Shown: positions 6,437 through 15,260, numbered from the stretch's first letter. The stretch: DNA of 48,698 nt from Bacillus pseudomycoides (GCF_002551005.1 NZ_NVOY01000018.1:1-48698); one strand, 5' to 3'. The notes: generated by a model from the letters alone, not told the origin. Program-made: numbers and translations.

Positions 6437-8059
6437 TTAGAAAATATTAAACACTGCGTTAAGTTGAAGCAAGCTAATAATCAATAAGAAGATTAAGCTA
6501 TATTTCAGTGTCATTTTAAATAGCTCTGATTCTTTACCAACGATTCCAACTGCCGCACAAGCTACAGCAACTGATTGTGGTGATACCATTTTTGCCATTG
6601 TACCGCCTACTACGTTTAAGGCAACAAGAGTAGAAGGAACAATATCTAATTGAGCGGCTGTAACAGCTTGAAGAGGTGCAAATAGAGAGCCGCTGGATAC
6701 TACAGAACCAGTTAAGAATACGCCAATCCAACCTAAGATTGGAGAAAGAATAGGGAATGCATCACCAGTAGATGATAAAGCTAATCCAAGAGTTGAAGAC
6801 ATACCAGAATAGTTTGTTACGTATGCTAATGCAATTACGCTACAGATTGTATAAATTGGTGTTTTTAACTCTTTTAATGTTTCAATAGTTAATTCTTTTA
6901 TTAACTTACCGCTTACACGGAATACAAGTAAAGATACGATAATTGCAAGTACAATTGCAGTAGTTGTTGATGAGAATACATCTAACTTAAAGATTGCTGG
7001 AAACGGTGTATTTGCTTTAACGATTGGCGCTGTTTTAATCACGTGATTGTGCAGGCCAGGTACTTGAATATTCAATATTAAGTTACTTAATGCACCATTT
7101 GGAAGGAACAAGGCTTTTACTGCTTTTAAGTTGAAAATTGTTACAAATGCAGTTAAGAATACAAACGGTGACCAAGCGTATAAAATTTGTTTCATTGTAT
7201 AACTATGTTTTTCTTGTTTAGTTGCTTTTTCTTTTGTTGAAGATTTTGGTTGCCATACACGTAAGAATAATGCTAATGCGATCATGCTGACTACAGCTGC
7301 GAAAATATCAGTAAGTTCTGCACCAAGGAAATATGTTACAACGAATTGAGTAATAGCGAAAGAACCGCCGCTTACAACAATCCCTTGCCAAGTTTCTTTA
7401 ATTCCTTTGAAACCATCAACGATTGCAACAAGTAAGAATGGTAAGACGAAACTAATAAATGGTAAAATTCCAACTGCATGACGACCAACAGTTAATGCGT
7501 CAAGTTGTGTTAATTGAGCTGGTACTGTAACTGGAATACCCATTGCACCCATCGCACCGCCGGCAATGTTAGCAACTAAACAGATACCCGCTGCTTTTAA
7601 TGGATCAAATCCCATACCTACAAGTAACGCTGCTGTAATAGCAACTGGTACACCAAAACCTGCTGCACCTTCTAAGAAAGCACCGAAAGAATAAGCAATC
7701 AATAATACTTGAAGACGAGGATCGCTTGTAATGCTAGAAATACTATCGCGAATCACGTTAAATTGTTCAGTTTTTACAGTTAATTTGTAAAGGAAAATTG
7801 CTGCGATAACAATTGTACAAATTGGATAAAATCCAGCTGCTACACCAAATGCAGCGGAGGATACAGCCATAGTTGCTGGCATTTTATAGACGAAAATGGA
7901 AAGAATGATAGCTAAAATAACACTATAAAATCCAGATACGTATCCTTTCATTTTAAAGACTGTTAAACATAATACGAAAAATAAAATTGGTATTGCGGCT
8001 ACAAGTGCTGATAGCCAAATGTTGTGTAATGGGTCATAAATTTGTGTCCAAGTACTCAT
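6437..8059 (-). CDS. lctP: L-lactate permease
   Basis: 540 aa from MSTWTQIYDP. GGAG lies 11 bases upstream of this ATG, while a longer reading to 8128 would run through the operators and has no ribosome site. It is a highly hydrophobic LctP/LldP-family carrier with about 12-14 TM segments. Recognisable stretches include GAAGFGVPVAITAALLVG near the N-terminal third and SVAVACAAVG near the C-terminus. It imports lactate (or glycolate) with protons. It has its own sigma-A promoter and two Rex operators just downstream of the -10, so expression should rise when NADH is high, as in fermentation. In B. subtilis lctP is co-transcribed with ldh; here it stands alone. Confidence 0.9.
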   Translation of the reverse strand: MSTWTQIYDPLHNIWLSALVAAIPILFFVLCLTVFKMKGYVSGFYSVILAIILSIFVYKMPATMAVSSAAFGVAAGFYPICTIVIAAIFLYKLTVKTEQFNVIRDSISSITSDPRLQVLLIAYSFGAFLEGAAGFGVPVAITAALLVGMGFDPLKAAGICLVANIAGGAMGAMGIPVTVPAQLTQLDALTVGRHAVGILPFISFVLPFLLVAIVDGFKGIKETWQGIVVSGGSFAITQFVVTYFLGAELTDIFAAVVSMIALALFLRVWQPKSSTKEKATKQEKHSYTMKQILYAWSPFVFLTAFVTIFNLKAVKALFLPNGALSNLILNIQVPGLHNHVIKTAPIVKANTPFPAIFKLDVFSSTTTAIVLAIIVSLLVFRVSGKLIKELTIETLKELKTPIYTICSVIALAYVTNYSGMSSTLGLALSSTGDAFPILSPILGWIGVFLTGSVVSSGSLFAPLQAVTAAQLDIVPSTLVALNVVGGTMAKMVSPQSVAVACAAVGIVGKESELFKMTLKYSLIFLLIISLLQLNAVFNIF

Positions 8060-8084
8060 AATGATGACATCTCCTATATATAAT

Positions 8085-8124
8085 TTGTGATTTTCTTCAC
8101 ATATATTTGTGAAATCATTCACAA
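8085..8124. promoter_or_regulatory. Tandem Rex operators before lctP
   Basis: TTGTGAAATCATTCACAA (8107-8124) is a perfect match to the Rex consensus TTGTGAA-N4-TTCACAA. A second, weaker copy TTGTGATTTTCTTCACAT lies at 8085-8102. Their centres are 22 bp apart, about two helical turns, so two Rex dimers could bind on one face. Both lie just downstream of the predicted transcription start. Confidence 0.8.
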
Positions 8125-8139
8125 TCAACTTACATTTTT

Positions 8140-8168
8140 AGTATAGTCCCCCTCAGCACTATTGTCAA
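8140..8168 (-). promoter_or_regulatory. lctP sigma-A promoter
   Basis: On the minus strand, TTGACA (complement of 8163-8168), a 17-bp spacer and TATACT (complement of 8140-8145). Near-consensus, directly upstream of the Rex boxes. Confidence 0.85.
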
Positions 8169-8846
8169 CGTGGAAAAGGATAATTATTCCGTGATATTGT
8201 TAACTGTAATAATTCCGCTACATTTTATGAAGAAATTGGAATAACTAGGGGCACTACACAGCGAAGAGTGTATACGGGTAGGATGTGCTATAAGTTGTTT
8301 ATATATTCTTGATTTATCACCGTAATATGGGGTTGATTTTTTGAAAATGAATCATTTTTAATACACGAAACGGAGAGTGGCGACTCCTGCGGGAAAAGCG
8401 AGGAAAGTGAGACCCCGCAGGAGTCGCCGAGGAGGTTCGCTCTCACCCGCGGAAAGCGTCCACTCGGAGTGGAGTGTACATCTCTATATGTTACCCCTGT
8501 CTTTTGGTGATGAACCATATTTTTCCATGATTTGTAAAGATATTTATGAAGAAGCAGGAGAATGATTAGGGAATACCAAATAGTAAAAGTGATATACAAA
8601 AAATATAACAAAAAGGTTGAGAAATTTATTTTCGAAAGCAATGAACTGCCTTATAGATACTTTGCTTTTTCTCTTAGCCGTATAGTATAATATTCAGACA
8701 TCAAAAGAGAGTTTTCTCTCTATATAAAGGAGGAATGTGGTTTTTATTAATAGGAAGTTATTGACTATAGAATGGAATAGCGAATAAGAAATATAAAAAT
8801 AACACATGTATAAATATAAAATAAATAGAAAAAATGAGGGGAAAGT
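8169..8846. other. Gene-free stretch upstream of arsR-type gene
   Basis: Apart from the repeat at 8315-8514 it holds a good promoter (TTGCTT 8662-8667, 18 bp, TATAAT 8686-8691), a small hairpin AGAGAG-TTTT-CTCTCT (about 8706-8721) and a strong but apparently unused ribosome site AAAGGAGG (8726-8733). A second possible -35 (TTGACT, about 8760) lies closer to the ArsR gene. No protein-coding gene is visible. Confidence 0.55.
8315..8514. repeat. ~200-bp repeat, copy A (pairs with 33944-34137)
   Basis: This segment and 33944-34137 are near-identical. It has ends ATCACC / GGTGAT that are inverted, and an inner 14-15-bp stem, GGCGACTCCTGCGGG with CCCGCAGGAGTCGCC. It is GC-rich compared with its surroundings. 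Similar sequences recur in Bacillaceae genomes as I recall. Open frames across it are by-products of the repeat, not genes. Confidence 0.75.
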
Positions 8847-9134
8847 ATGTATCAAAATCAATTTGATTGTCGTATATCAGAAGAAGATGTACAAATGTTA
8901 CGTGCATTAGCTCATCCGCTTCGTCTTCGTCTTGTCATGGAACTAATGCAGCGCGGCGTTTGTAATGTAACACAATTGCAGGAAGTATTAGAAATTCCAC
9001 AATCTACAGTATCACAGCATTTAACAAAATTAAAGCAAAATAAAGTTGTCCGTTTCGAAAGACGTGGTTTAGAAGTATATTATGAAGTGCACAATGAGAA
9101 AGTAAATAAAATTTTAAAAACATTATTTTCTTAA
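8847..9134 (+). CDS. ArsR/SmtB-family transcriptional repressor (PagR-like)
   Basis: 95 aa winged-helix protein. The recognition region is VTQLQEVLEIPQSTVSQHLTKLKQNKVV (about 38-65), followed by a beta-wing with RRGLEVYYEV. It resembles PagR of B. anthracis and similar metal-independent ArsR proteins: the usual metal-binding ELCVC motif is absent (GVCNVTQ has a single Cys). It probably binds its own promoter region; the long upstream leader fits autoregulation. The start is supported by GAGGGGAAAGT. It is monocistronic. The target genes and the signal are unknown. Confidence 0.85.
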   Translation: MYQNQFDCRISEEDVQMLRALAHPLRLRLVMELMQRGVCNVTQLQEVLEIPQSTVSQHLTKLKQNKVVRFERRGLEVYYEVHNEKVNKILKTLFS

Positions 9135-9150
9135 AATTGAAAAATTATGA

Positions 9151-9185
9151 AAAATAGGTATGTACTTGTACATACCTATTTTTTT
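9151..9185 (+). terminator. Terminator of arsR-type gene
   Basis: AAAATAGGTATGTAC (9151-9165) pairs with GTACATACCTATTTT (9168-9182), followed by T residues. Confidence 0.85.
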
Positions 9186-9239
9186 ATTACTAGATTATGG
9201 ATAAATATATAAATACCAATTGAAAAACAACATAAAAAC

Positions 9240-9395
9240 CCTTTTCTTTTTCGAGGGGCGAGTGCACCTGGCAATGCATAGAAGCGGTTAGGGCCTTTTC
9301 TTGCCACGCGCTAGAATTAAAACAAAGGGAGAAAGTGAGAGTAGGTCATGTTTTGTTATGCATAACCGCGACTTATATGTTGAAAAATTAATATG
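9240..9395. repeat. Intergenic repeat, forward copy
   Basis: Positions 9240-9351 are similar to the reverse complement of 11446-11558; landmarks are CCTTTTCTTTTT, CATAGAAG-GGT, AGGGCCTTTT and TGCCAC. The right part (GCGACTTATATGTTGAAAAA, about 9369-9388) recurs at about 32233-32252, joined to a shortened left end. It looks like one repeat family with full and internally deleted copies. Confidence 0.6.
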
Positions 9396-9471
9396 GATTC
9401 ATATAAATAAAGAGGAGAGGATAAAATTCATCCAGACACGGCAAGATAAAAAAGAATAGGAGGGAACAATA

Positions 9472-9651
9472 ATGGATATAAAGCGAGTAAAACAAATTTT
9501 ATCATCATCAAGTAGAATTGACGTTACATATCACGGTATGTCTGTTTGGATCGAAAGCTGTGATGAGACAAGTGGGCTTGCGAATGTACACGATATAAAA
9601 ACACCACATGAAACAGTACAAGTAGACATCACTGCATTAGAAGAGCATTAA
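9472..9651 (+). CDS. sspH: Small acid-soluble spore protein, SspH type
   Basis: 59 aa. [20 protein letters not shown], then HGMSVWIE..., ...VHDIKTP and V-V-ITALEEH match the minor SASP family H, made in the forespore and packed in the spore core. AGGAGGG lies at 9459-9465, seven bases before the ATG. Length fits the family (about 59-60 aa). It is a single gene with its own terminator. A forespore sigma-G promoter is expected, but I could not identify a convincing one. Confidence 0.85.
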   Translation: MDIKRVKQILSSSSRIDVTYHGMSVWIESCDETSGLANVHDIKTPHETVQVDITALEEH

Positions 9652-9680
9652 AAAAAGCGGAGAAATTTCTCCGCTTTTTT
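9651..9680. terminator. Bidirectional terminator, sspH / peptide transporter
   Basis: A perfect 30-bp palindrome: AAAAAAGCGGAGAAA followed by its complement TTTCTCCGCTTTTTT. It serves both converging genes. Confidence 0.9.
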
Positions 9681-9684
9681 ATAT

Positions 9685-11073
9685 TTATTCCATCATATGT
9701 GCAATTTTTTTAGAGAACATAAGAAGTACGATACCTAGTACGATTACGATAATACCAATACTTGAGAATACTTCTAAATAACCTAATGATTGCGTGTAAG
9801 CTGCTAAGATACCAGCTAACTTGTTTGCGCATCCAGTACCAGCCATCCAAACACCCATTAATAAAGAAGCTAGCTTTACAGGAGCGATTGCACTTACCAT
9901 AGATAAGCCGATTGGTGATAAGAATAACTCACCAATTGTATGGAATACATATGTGATAACGATGAACAGTAAGTTTGCTTTTACAGCAATATGAGCTTCA
10001 TCACTACCTGTTTTTAGAACCGCTAATGTTAATACAAGGTAACCGATTCCTAACAGAATCATACCAAATGCCATTTTTGTTGGGATTTTTAAATCGCCAT
10101 TTTTTGTTTTAGAAAGTTTTACCCATAACGCAGAAACAAGTGGTGCTAATAAAACGATAAACAATGGGTTAACAGATTGGAACCAAGAAGTTGGCATTTC
10201 CCATCCGAAAATAGTACGATCAACGAATTTATCTGTATAAAGAGTTAAAGAACTACCTGCTTGTTCGAAGCCCGCCCAGAAGAAGACAACGAAGCAAGTT
10301 AAAATAATAATTGCCCAAGTACGGTTTTTCTCTTGTTTTGTTAAAGGTTTTTTCTCGATTACTTTATTGTTAGTTGCTGATTTTTTACCAACAACTGTTG
10401 TTCCGATATCACCAAGATAACGTTTAGCTAGTAAGTTAAAGAGAACTTGACCAATAATCATACCGATACAAGCAACTAAGAAGCCGTATTTGTATCCTTT
10501 TACCATAACGCCGTTAACAGTTGATGTAAAGAAATCTTCTGCTAAGAAACCACAAAGTAACGGTGCAATTAAAGCGCCTAAGTTAATACCCATGTAGAAG
10601 ATTGTGAAAGCAGAGTCACGTCGTTTATCATTTTCACCGTAAAGTGAACCTACAAGAGTTGAAATGTTTGGTTTGAAAAATCCATTACCGATAATTAATA
10701 ATCCTAATCCTAAATAAAGTCCAGTTGTTGTATTCATTGAGAAAAGAACAAAATTACCAATTGCCATGATGATACCGCCAATAGTAATCGCATGGCGTTT
10801 TGTTATAAAGTGGTCAGTTAACCACCCACCAATAATTGGCGTGAAATATACGAGCATTGTAAATGTACCATAAAGTTGTACAGCGGCCGCTTTGTCAAGC
10901 CCTAGCCCCCCGCTAACAACTGCAGTTGTTAAATAAAGAACTAAAAGACTACGCATTCCGTAGTAGCTAAATCTTTCCCACATTTCTGTAAAGAACAACA
11001 AATACAATCCCGGAGGATGTTTCTTTTTTTGTTGTTGTTCTCCAGCTTTGTCTAACTTCACAGCTGCATCCAT
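9685..11073 (-). CDS. dtpT: Proton-dependent di/tripeptide transporter (POT family)
   Basis: 462 aa from MDAAVKLDK. The ribosome site AGGAGG (complement of 11081-11086) is seven bases from this ATG but only one base from the ATG at 11079, which decides the start. POT/PTR2 hallmarks: FFTEMWERFSYYGMR near residue 28 (the ExxERFxYYG motif), GGWLTDHFITKR loop, and FTIFYMGINLGALIAP (the PTR2 signature). About 12-14 TM helices. It imports di- and tripeptides with protons. A CodY-like box lies far upstream (11285). It is flanked by inverted copies of an intergenic repeat. Confidence 0.9.
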   Translation of the reverse strand: MDAAVKLDKAGEQQQKKKHPPGLYLLFFTEMWERFSYYGMRSLLVLYLTTAVVSGGLGLDKAAAVQLYGTFTMLVYFTPIIGGWLTDHFITKRHAITIGGIIMAIGNFVLFSMNTTTGLYLGLGLLIIGNGFFKPNISTLVGSLYGENDKRRDSAFTIFYMGINLGALIAPLLCGFLAEDFFTSTVNGVMVKGYKYGFLVACIGMIIGQVLFNLLAKRYLGDIGTTVVGKKSATNNKVIEKKPLTKQEKNRTWAIIILTCFVVFFWAGFEQAGSSLTLYTDKFVDRTIFGWEMPTSWFQSVNPLFIVLLAPLVSALWVKLSKTKNGDLKIPTKMAFGMILLGIGYLVLTLAVLKTGSDEAHIAVKANLLFIVITYVFHTIGELFLSPIGLSMVSAIAPVKLASLLMGVWMAGTGCANKLAGILAAYTQSLGYLEVFSSIGIIVIVLGIVLLMFSKKIAHMME

Positions 11074-11284
11074 TTTCATTCCTCCTAATCTTGTTCAACG
11101 GATATTTATGTAATCATTTTAATTTACAAAATATTTAGAAGTCAATAGTATTATATGGAAATAGAATAAAAAATTTTGTAAATTCTATAAAAACATCTTC
11201 CGTCATCGTATTTTTCCCCTGAAAAACTTAAAATAAGCGTTTTCAAGTGTATTATTTCTCGTCTGAAAAGAATGTAAAATAATC

Positions 11285-11299
11285 ACTAATCAGAAAATT
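11285..11299. promoter_or_regulatory. CodY-like box upstream of dtpT
   Basis: Matches the CodY motif AATTTTCWGAAAATT at 12 of 15 positions. It is about 210 bp upstream of the start, so its role is uncertain. Confidence 0.3.
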
Positions 11300-11445
11300 T
11301 TAACTAAATAAACTTTTTTGATATAAAAAACTCTTATTGGAGATACTTTAAGAATATAACATATTATGAATAAGAATACAAAATAAAAAAACAACTCTTA
11401 TATTATGAGAGTTGTGTTTATTTGAATATTTTGATATCCAAATCG

Positions 11446-11558
11446 TGACCGCTACTTACACTGTCTCTTTTTGTTTGAAACGTTGTGTGTGGCAGAAAAA
11501 AGGCCCTGACCACTTCTATGCACGGCCAGATGCTCTCGTCCATCTAAAAAAGAAAAGG
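11446..11558. repeat. Intergenic repeat, inverted copy
   Basis: Reverse complement of the repeat at 9240-9351, with scattered substitutions over about 110 bp. Together the two copies bracket sspH and dtpT. Confidence 0.6.
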
Positions 11559-11590
11559 ATTTTCATATCGTTTCTTTAACTTATACATTT

Positions 11591-11849
11591 TTTATTCCGC
11601 TATTCGTGGGCAGTAATACTCCCACCTCAAAATTCGGCAAAAGCATTGTCCAGCTCTAGCGGCTAGAATCTCCGGTCGTTTCGCCCCTTCGGACGAGGCA
11701 AAAAGTGCCTGCGATTCTGGGCGAGCCGCTTCCGCTTTTCTAAAGAAGTTAGGTGGGAGATAAACTGCTGGCATGGGCCCGATTGGTGAGGGCTTATAAT
11801 AATCAGTGGGGGATGAAGAAAACCCCCACTGATTAAAGTTTCACTTTAT
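11591..11849. repeat. bcr1-type element with nested ~100-bp insertion
   Basis: Flanked by TTTAT (11591-11595 and 11845-11849). The left end CCGCTATTCGTGGGCAGTAA and right end AACCCCCACTGAT...AGTTTCAC match the copy at 18332. A segment at about 11639-11739, bounded by AAAAGC / GCTTTT and able to form a long stem (AGCGGCTAGAATC with GATTCTGGGCGAGCCGCT), is absent from the 18332 copy and looks like a second repeat inserted into the first. The right TTTAT contains the stop codon of the methyltransferase gene. Confidence 0.7.
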
Positions 11850-12577
11850 TTCGTACACGAAAATAATAGAAAAAGAGGGATACGCAGCCTACGTGTATAT
11901 TCTTCCTCACTTTGAAAATGCTGCAACTCCGGTGTTGCTTCGCGTAAACTAGTAATCGTAAAACCAGCTTTCTGTAAAGATATGAAGTATTGTTCAATTG
12001 TCCGGTGGTATTTAATCACTTGTTCATTGATCCATGGCTCAACGCGTTTGCCAGTTCTAAAATAATCATCAACAAGCCAGCTTGTTCGTTTTCCAGTGGT
12101 TTGTAAGCTTTCAAATGCAGAGGTAATAACTGGATGCTGAACACTAAAGGCAAAAGTGCCGCCAGGTTTTAACGTTTGAAAAATTTGTCTGAAAGTATCA
12201 TCAATATGTTCAATATAATGAAGGACAAGTCTAGATGTAACGATATCAAAAGTAGAAGATGGGTATGTATAGTCTTTGAGGTTTAAAAGATGGACAACTC
12301 CATTTGTATGTTGTAATTGTTTTTGAGCTTCTTCATACATGCGATGGGAGCCTTCAATTCCGGTATAAGATTGACAGCCTTTCTGTAATAGTTCTACTCC
12401 AAATTGTGCATCACCGCAGCCGAGATCAAGAATACTTTTATCTTTTATATGGCCGAGTAATTGTAAGAGAGCGGGCTTTTCCATCGTGTCGTTTGGATTA
12501 TCTGTTCGATGCCTGCGTTTCATGTATTGTTCAAAAAATAAGTCCTCATTGTAAACGTCAGATTCTGTATAAGACAT
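11846..12577 (-). CDS. Class I SAM-dependent methyltransferase
   Basis: 243 aa. Rossmann-type methyltransferase: motif I SILDLGCGDAQFGVELL (about 68-84), acidic end of strand 2 in TGIEGSH, motif post-II around FDIVTSRLVLHYIEHI, and LKPGGTFAFSVQHP. It belongs to the broad Methyltransf_11/25-like group; the substrate cannot be named. The start has GGAGAGG five bases upstream. The stop codon TAA lies inside the right-hand TTTAT of a bcr1 element, so the present 3' end is set by, or targeted by, that insertion. It is divergent from kbl. Confidence 0.8.
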   Translation of the reverse strand: MSYTESDVYNEDLFFEQYMKRRHRTDNPNDTMEKPALLQLLGHIKDKSILDLGCGDAQFGVELLQKGCQSYTGIEGSHRMYEEAQKQLQHTNGVVHLLNLKDYTYPSSTFDIVTSRLVLHYIEHIDDTFRQIFQTLKPGGTFAFSVQHPVITSAFESLQTTGKRTSWLVDDYFRTGKRVEPWINEQVIKYHRTIEQYFISLQKAGFTITSLREATPELQHFQSEEEYTRRLRIPLFLLFSCTK

Positions 12578-12669
12578 TGTATCCTCTCCTTGAAAACGTT
12601 TTTTTTATTCTATCAAAATCTAAATAATAATAATAGATTTCCGTCATTAGATAAGATATAATCAGTAGA

Positions 12670-12683
12670 TGTAAGCGTTTACT
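12670..12683. promoter_or_regulatory. cre-like site upstream of kbl
   Basis: TGTAAGCGTTTACT matches the catabolite response element TGWNANCGNTNWCA at all but the last base. It lies about 100 bp before kbl in a divergent intergenic region. Confidence 0.5.
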
Positions 12684-12729
12684 TTAAGCTATTTTCCTAT
12701 AACAATTTTTAAAAACGTGTTAAGCTAAT

Positions 12730-12758
12730 AAAGGGAGTATTATGGTAATACTTTCTTT
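12730..12758 (+). other. Leader hairpin before kbl
   Basis: AAAGGGAGTATTA pairs over 13 positions (two G-U) with TAATACTTTCTTT around a TGG loop. No T-run follows, so it is not an obvious terminator. It may affect mRNA stability or control. Confidence 0.35.
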
Positions 12759-12783
12759 ATATGAACGATAGGGAGGTTTCACG

Positions 12784-13974
12784 ATGTCTAGCAAAACACT
12801 TGACAATTTTTTAGTAGAAAACCTAGAGGATTTAAAATCAAAGGGGCTTTATAACGTTATTGATCCGCTTGAGAGTTCGAATGGACCGATCATTACAATT
12901 GGCGGAAAAGAATATATTAATTTATCTTCAAATAACTATCTTGGATTAGCAACAGATGAGCGTTTAAAAGAAGCAGCAATCGGCGCGATTCATAAATATG
13001 GTGTTGGTGCAGGAGCTGTTCGTACAATTAACGGTACACTTGATTTGCATATTAAATTAGAAGAAACAATTGCCAAATTCAAGCATACGGAAGCAGCAAT
13101 TGCATATCAATCTGGATTTAATTGTAATATGGCAGCGATTTCAGCTGTTATGGATAAAAATGACGCGATTCTTTCTGATGAATTAAACCATGCATCTATT
13201 ATTGATGGTTGCCGTTTATCAAGAGCAAAAATTATTGTTTTTAAACATTCCGATATGGAAGATTTACGTAAAAAAGCGATCGAAGCAAAAGAATCTGGTT
13301 TATACAATAAATTAATGGTTATTACAGATGGTGTATTCTCAATGGATGGCGATGTAGCAAAACTACCAGAAATCGTTGAAATTGCAGAAGAGTTAGATTT
13401 AATGACATATGTTGATGATGCACACGGTTCTGGCGTACTTGGAAAAGGTGCTGGTACAGTAAAACATTTTGGACTATCTGATAAAGTAGATTTCCAAATC
13501 GGAACATTATCGAAGGCGATTGGTGTCATCGGTGGATATGTTGCTGGTAAGAAAAACTTAATCGATTGGTTAAAAGTTCGTTCTCGTCCATTCTTGTTCT
13601 CAACAGCGTTAACACCAGCTGATGCAGCGGCTTGTATGAGATCAATTGAAATTTTAATGGAAAGCACTGAGCTGCATGACCGTTTATGGGAAAATGGCCG
13701 CTATTTGAAACAAGGCTTAAAAGAGCTTGGCTTTAACATTGGCGAAAGTGAAACACCAATTACACCTTGTATTATTGGTGATGAAGTATTAACACAACAA
13801 TTTAGCCAACGTCTAAACGAAGAGGGCGTATACGCGAAATCAATCGTGTTCCCAACTGTACAAAAAGGAACAGGACGTGTTCGTAACATGCCAACAGCAG
13901 CACATACGAAAGAAATGCTTGATGAAGCAATTCGTATTTATGAAAAAGTTGGAAAAGAAATGGGCATTATTTAA
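12784..13974 (+). CDS. kbl: Glycine C-acetyltransferase (2-amino-3-ketobutyrate CoA ligase)
   Basis: 396 aa, alpha-oxoamine synthase family, PLP-dependent fold type I. Visible are YQSGFNCN, the DDAHGSG motif (D211-H214) and the PLP lysine K244 in [13 protein letters not shown]. It splits 2-amino-3-ketobutyrate with CoA into glycine and acetyl-CoA, the second step of threonine breakdown. The threonine dehydrogenase gene follows 43 bp downstream, giving a complete two-step pathway in one operon. The start follows GGGAGGTTTCACG. The cre-like site upstream suggests CcpA control. Related enzymes (KAS III-like BioF, ALA synthase) are excluded mainly by the tdh neighbour. Confidence 0.93.
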   Translation: MSSKTLDNFLVENLEDLKSKGLYNVIDPLESSNGPIITIGGKEYINLSSNNYLGLATDERLKEAAIGAIHKYGVGAGAVRTINGTLDLHIKLEETIAKFKHTEAAIAYQSGFNCNMAAISAVMDKNDAILSDELNHASIIDGCRLSRAKIIVFKHSDMEDLRKKAIEAKESGLYNKLMVITDGVFSMDGDVAKLPEIVEIAEELDLMTYVDDAHGSGVLGKGAGTVKHFGLSDKVDFQIGTLSKAIGVIGGYVAGKKNLIDWLKVRSRPFLFSTALTPADAAACMRSIEILMESTELHDRLWENGRYLKQGLKELGFNIGESETPITPCIIGDEVLTQQFSQRLNEEGVYAKSIVFPTVQKGTGRVRNMPTAAHTKEMLDEAIRIYEKVGKEMGII

Positions 13975-14017
13975 GGCATTTACATCTATGAAAGCTTGCT
14001 AATGAGGAGTGGGGAAA

Positions 14018-14983
14018 ATGAAAAAAATTCTAGTAACCGGTTCTTTAGGTCAAATTGGTTCTGAACTTGTAACGAAACTTCGTGATGTATACGGTGCATC
14101 AAACGTTGTTGCAACAGATATTCGTGAAACAGATAGCGAAGTTGTAAAATCTGGCCCATTTGAAATTTTAGATGTAACGGATGGTCAAAAATTACATGAT
14201 ATTGCAAAGCGTAATGAAGTGGATACAATCATTCATTTAGCAGCATTACTTTCTGCAACGGCAGAAAAAAATCCGCTATTTGCTTGGAACTTAAACATGG
14301 GCGGTCTTGTAAACGCGTTAGAAGCAGCACGCGAGTTAAACTGTAAGTTTTTCACGCCAAGCTCAATTGGTGCATTCGGTCCGACAACGCCAAAAGATAA
14401 TACGCCGCAAGACACCATTCAGCGTCCAACTACGATGTATGGGGTAAACAAAGTAGCTGGAGAACTTTTATGTGATTATTACTATCAAAAGTTTGGTGTA
14501 GATACGCGCGGTGTGCGCTTCCCTGGTTTAATTTCATACGTTGCGCCTCCTGGAGGAGGAACAACTGACTATGCAGTTGAAATTTACTACGAAGCAATTA
14601 AAAAAGGCGCGTACACTTCTTACATTGCAGAAGGAACATACATGGATATGATGTACATGCCAGATGCATTGCAAGCGATCATTTCTTTAATGGAAGCAGA
14701 CCCAAGTAAGTTAAAACATCGCAATGCATTTAACATTACAGCAATGAGCTTCGAGCCAGAACAAATTGCGGCATCTATTCGTAAACACATTCCAACATTC
14801 ACGATGGATTACGCGGTTGATCCAGCTCGCCAAAAAATTGCAGATAGCTGGCCAAACTCAATTGACGCAACAGCAGCAAAAGAAGAGTGGGGATTCAAAG
14901 CAGACTATGATTTAGACAAAATGACAGCAGATATGCTGGCAAAATTAAAAAAAAAATTAGAAGCTGAGATGGTACTTAGCTAA
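14018..14983 (+). CDS. tdh: L-threonine 3-dehydrogenase, SDR/epimerase type
   Basis: 321 aa from [14 protein letters not shown] precedes the ATG at 14018; an in-frame GTG at 14009 overlaps that site and is unlikely. It is an extended SDR with NAD-binding TGSLGQIG (7-14), a Ser/Thr-rich segment [10 protein letters not shown], and catalytic Y141-x3-K145 (MYGVNK). It oxidises L-threonine to 2-amino-3-ketobutyrate with NAD+. This is the short-chain (UDP-glucose-epimerase-like) type of Tdh, unrelated in fold to the zinc enzyme of E. coli. Coupling to kbl upstream fixes the role. Confidence 0.92.
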   Translation: MKKILVTGSLGQIGSELVTKLRDVYGASNVVATDIRETDSEVVKSGPFEILDVTDGQKLHDIAKRNEVDTIIHLAALLSATAEKNPLFAWNLNMGGLVNALEAARELNCKFFTPSSIGAFGPTTPKDNTPQDTIQRPTTMYGVNKVAGELLCDYYYQKFGVDTRGVRFPGLISYVAPPGGGTTDYAVEIYYEAIKKGAYTSYIAEGTYMDMMYMPDALQAIISLMEADPSKLKHRNAFNITAMSFEPEQIAASIRKHIPTFTMDYAVDPARQKIADSWPNSIDATAAKEEWGFKADYDLDKMTADMLAKLKKKLEAEMVLS

Positions 14984-14988
14984 TTGAA

Positions 14989-15022
14989 AAAGAGCCGATT
15001 CAATTCATTGAATCGGCTCTTT
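14989..15022 (+). terminator. Terminator of kbl-tdh operon
   Basis: AAAGAGCCGATTCAA (14989-15003) pairs with TTGAATCGGCTCTTT (15008-15022), a 15-bp perfect stem with a 4-nt loop. It can also end the converging 15033-15260 gene. Confidence 0.9.
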
Positions 15023-15032
15023 CTTATTTACC

Positions 15033-15260
15033 TCATTCAGTATCGGGATATTGCCTGTCCGTTTCTTCAAATTGTTTTTCATATTCGTAGCTAAATGCTT
15101 TATGTGTTTTTTGATCTTTATCCCAAGGATTCGATTTTCCTAACTTTTTGTTAGAGGAAGAACCGTAAGGCCCTTCAGGAAACTCCTCAGGAATGACATA
15201 TTGATGTCTAGCTTCAGCAGTTGTAACATCTGTATATTGTTCATCCTTTTTTGTGGACAA
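15033..15260 (-). CDS. Small hydrophilic protein of unknown function
   Basis: 75 aa if read from TTG at 15260 (STKKDEQYTDVTTAEARHQY...). AAAGGA lies eight bases before this TTG, whereas the ATG at 15269 directly touches the same ribosome site. There are no membrane segments. The sequence is charged and rich in Asp, Glu and Lys, with PEEFPEGPYGSS and NPWDKDQKTHKAFSYEYEKQF. I do not recognise the family. Size and composition resemble small cytosolic proteins conserved in the B. cereus group. It lies alone between a terminator and a repeat region. Confidence 0.6.
   Translation of the reverse strand: MSTKKDEQYTDVTTAEARHQYVIPEEFPEGPYGSSSNKKLGKSNPWDKDQKTHKAFSYEYEKQFEETDRQYPDTE

Larger units (their letters stand above)
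11087..11590. other. Gene-free stretch upstream of dtpT
   Basis: It holds the CodY-like box, a hairpin ACAACTCT-AGAGTTGT (11391-11415) that reads as a terminator on the minus strand, and the inverted repeat copy at 11446-11558. The hairpin has no gene directly upstream of it now. No coding sequence is visible. Confidence 0.5.

Noticed and set aside
8288-8641. Open frames on both strands across 8288-8641
   Set aside because: They run through the ~200-bp structured repeat, lack ribosome sites and have low-complexity or Arg/Ser-rich products; the same repeat recurs at 33944 without a conserved frame.
11592-11774. 60-codon minus-strand frame
   Set aside because: It lies wholly within the bcr1 element and its nested insert.
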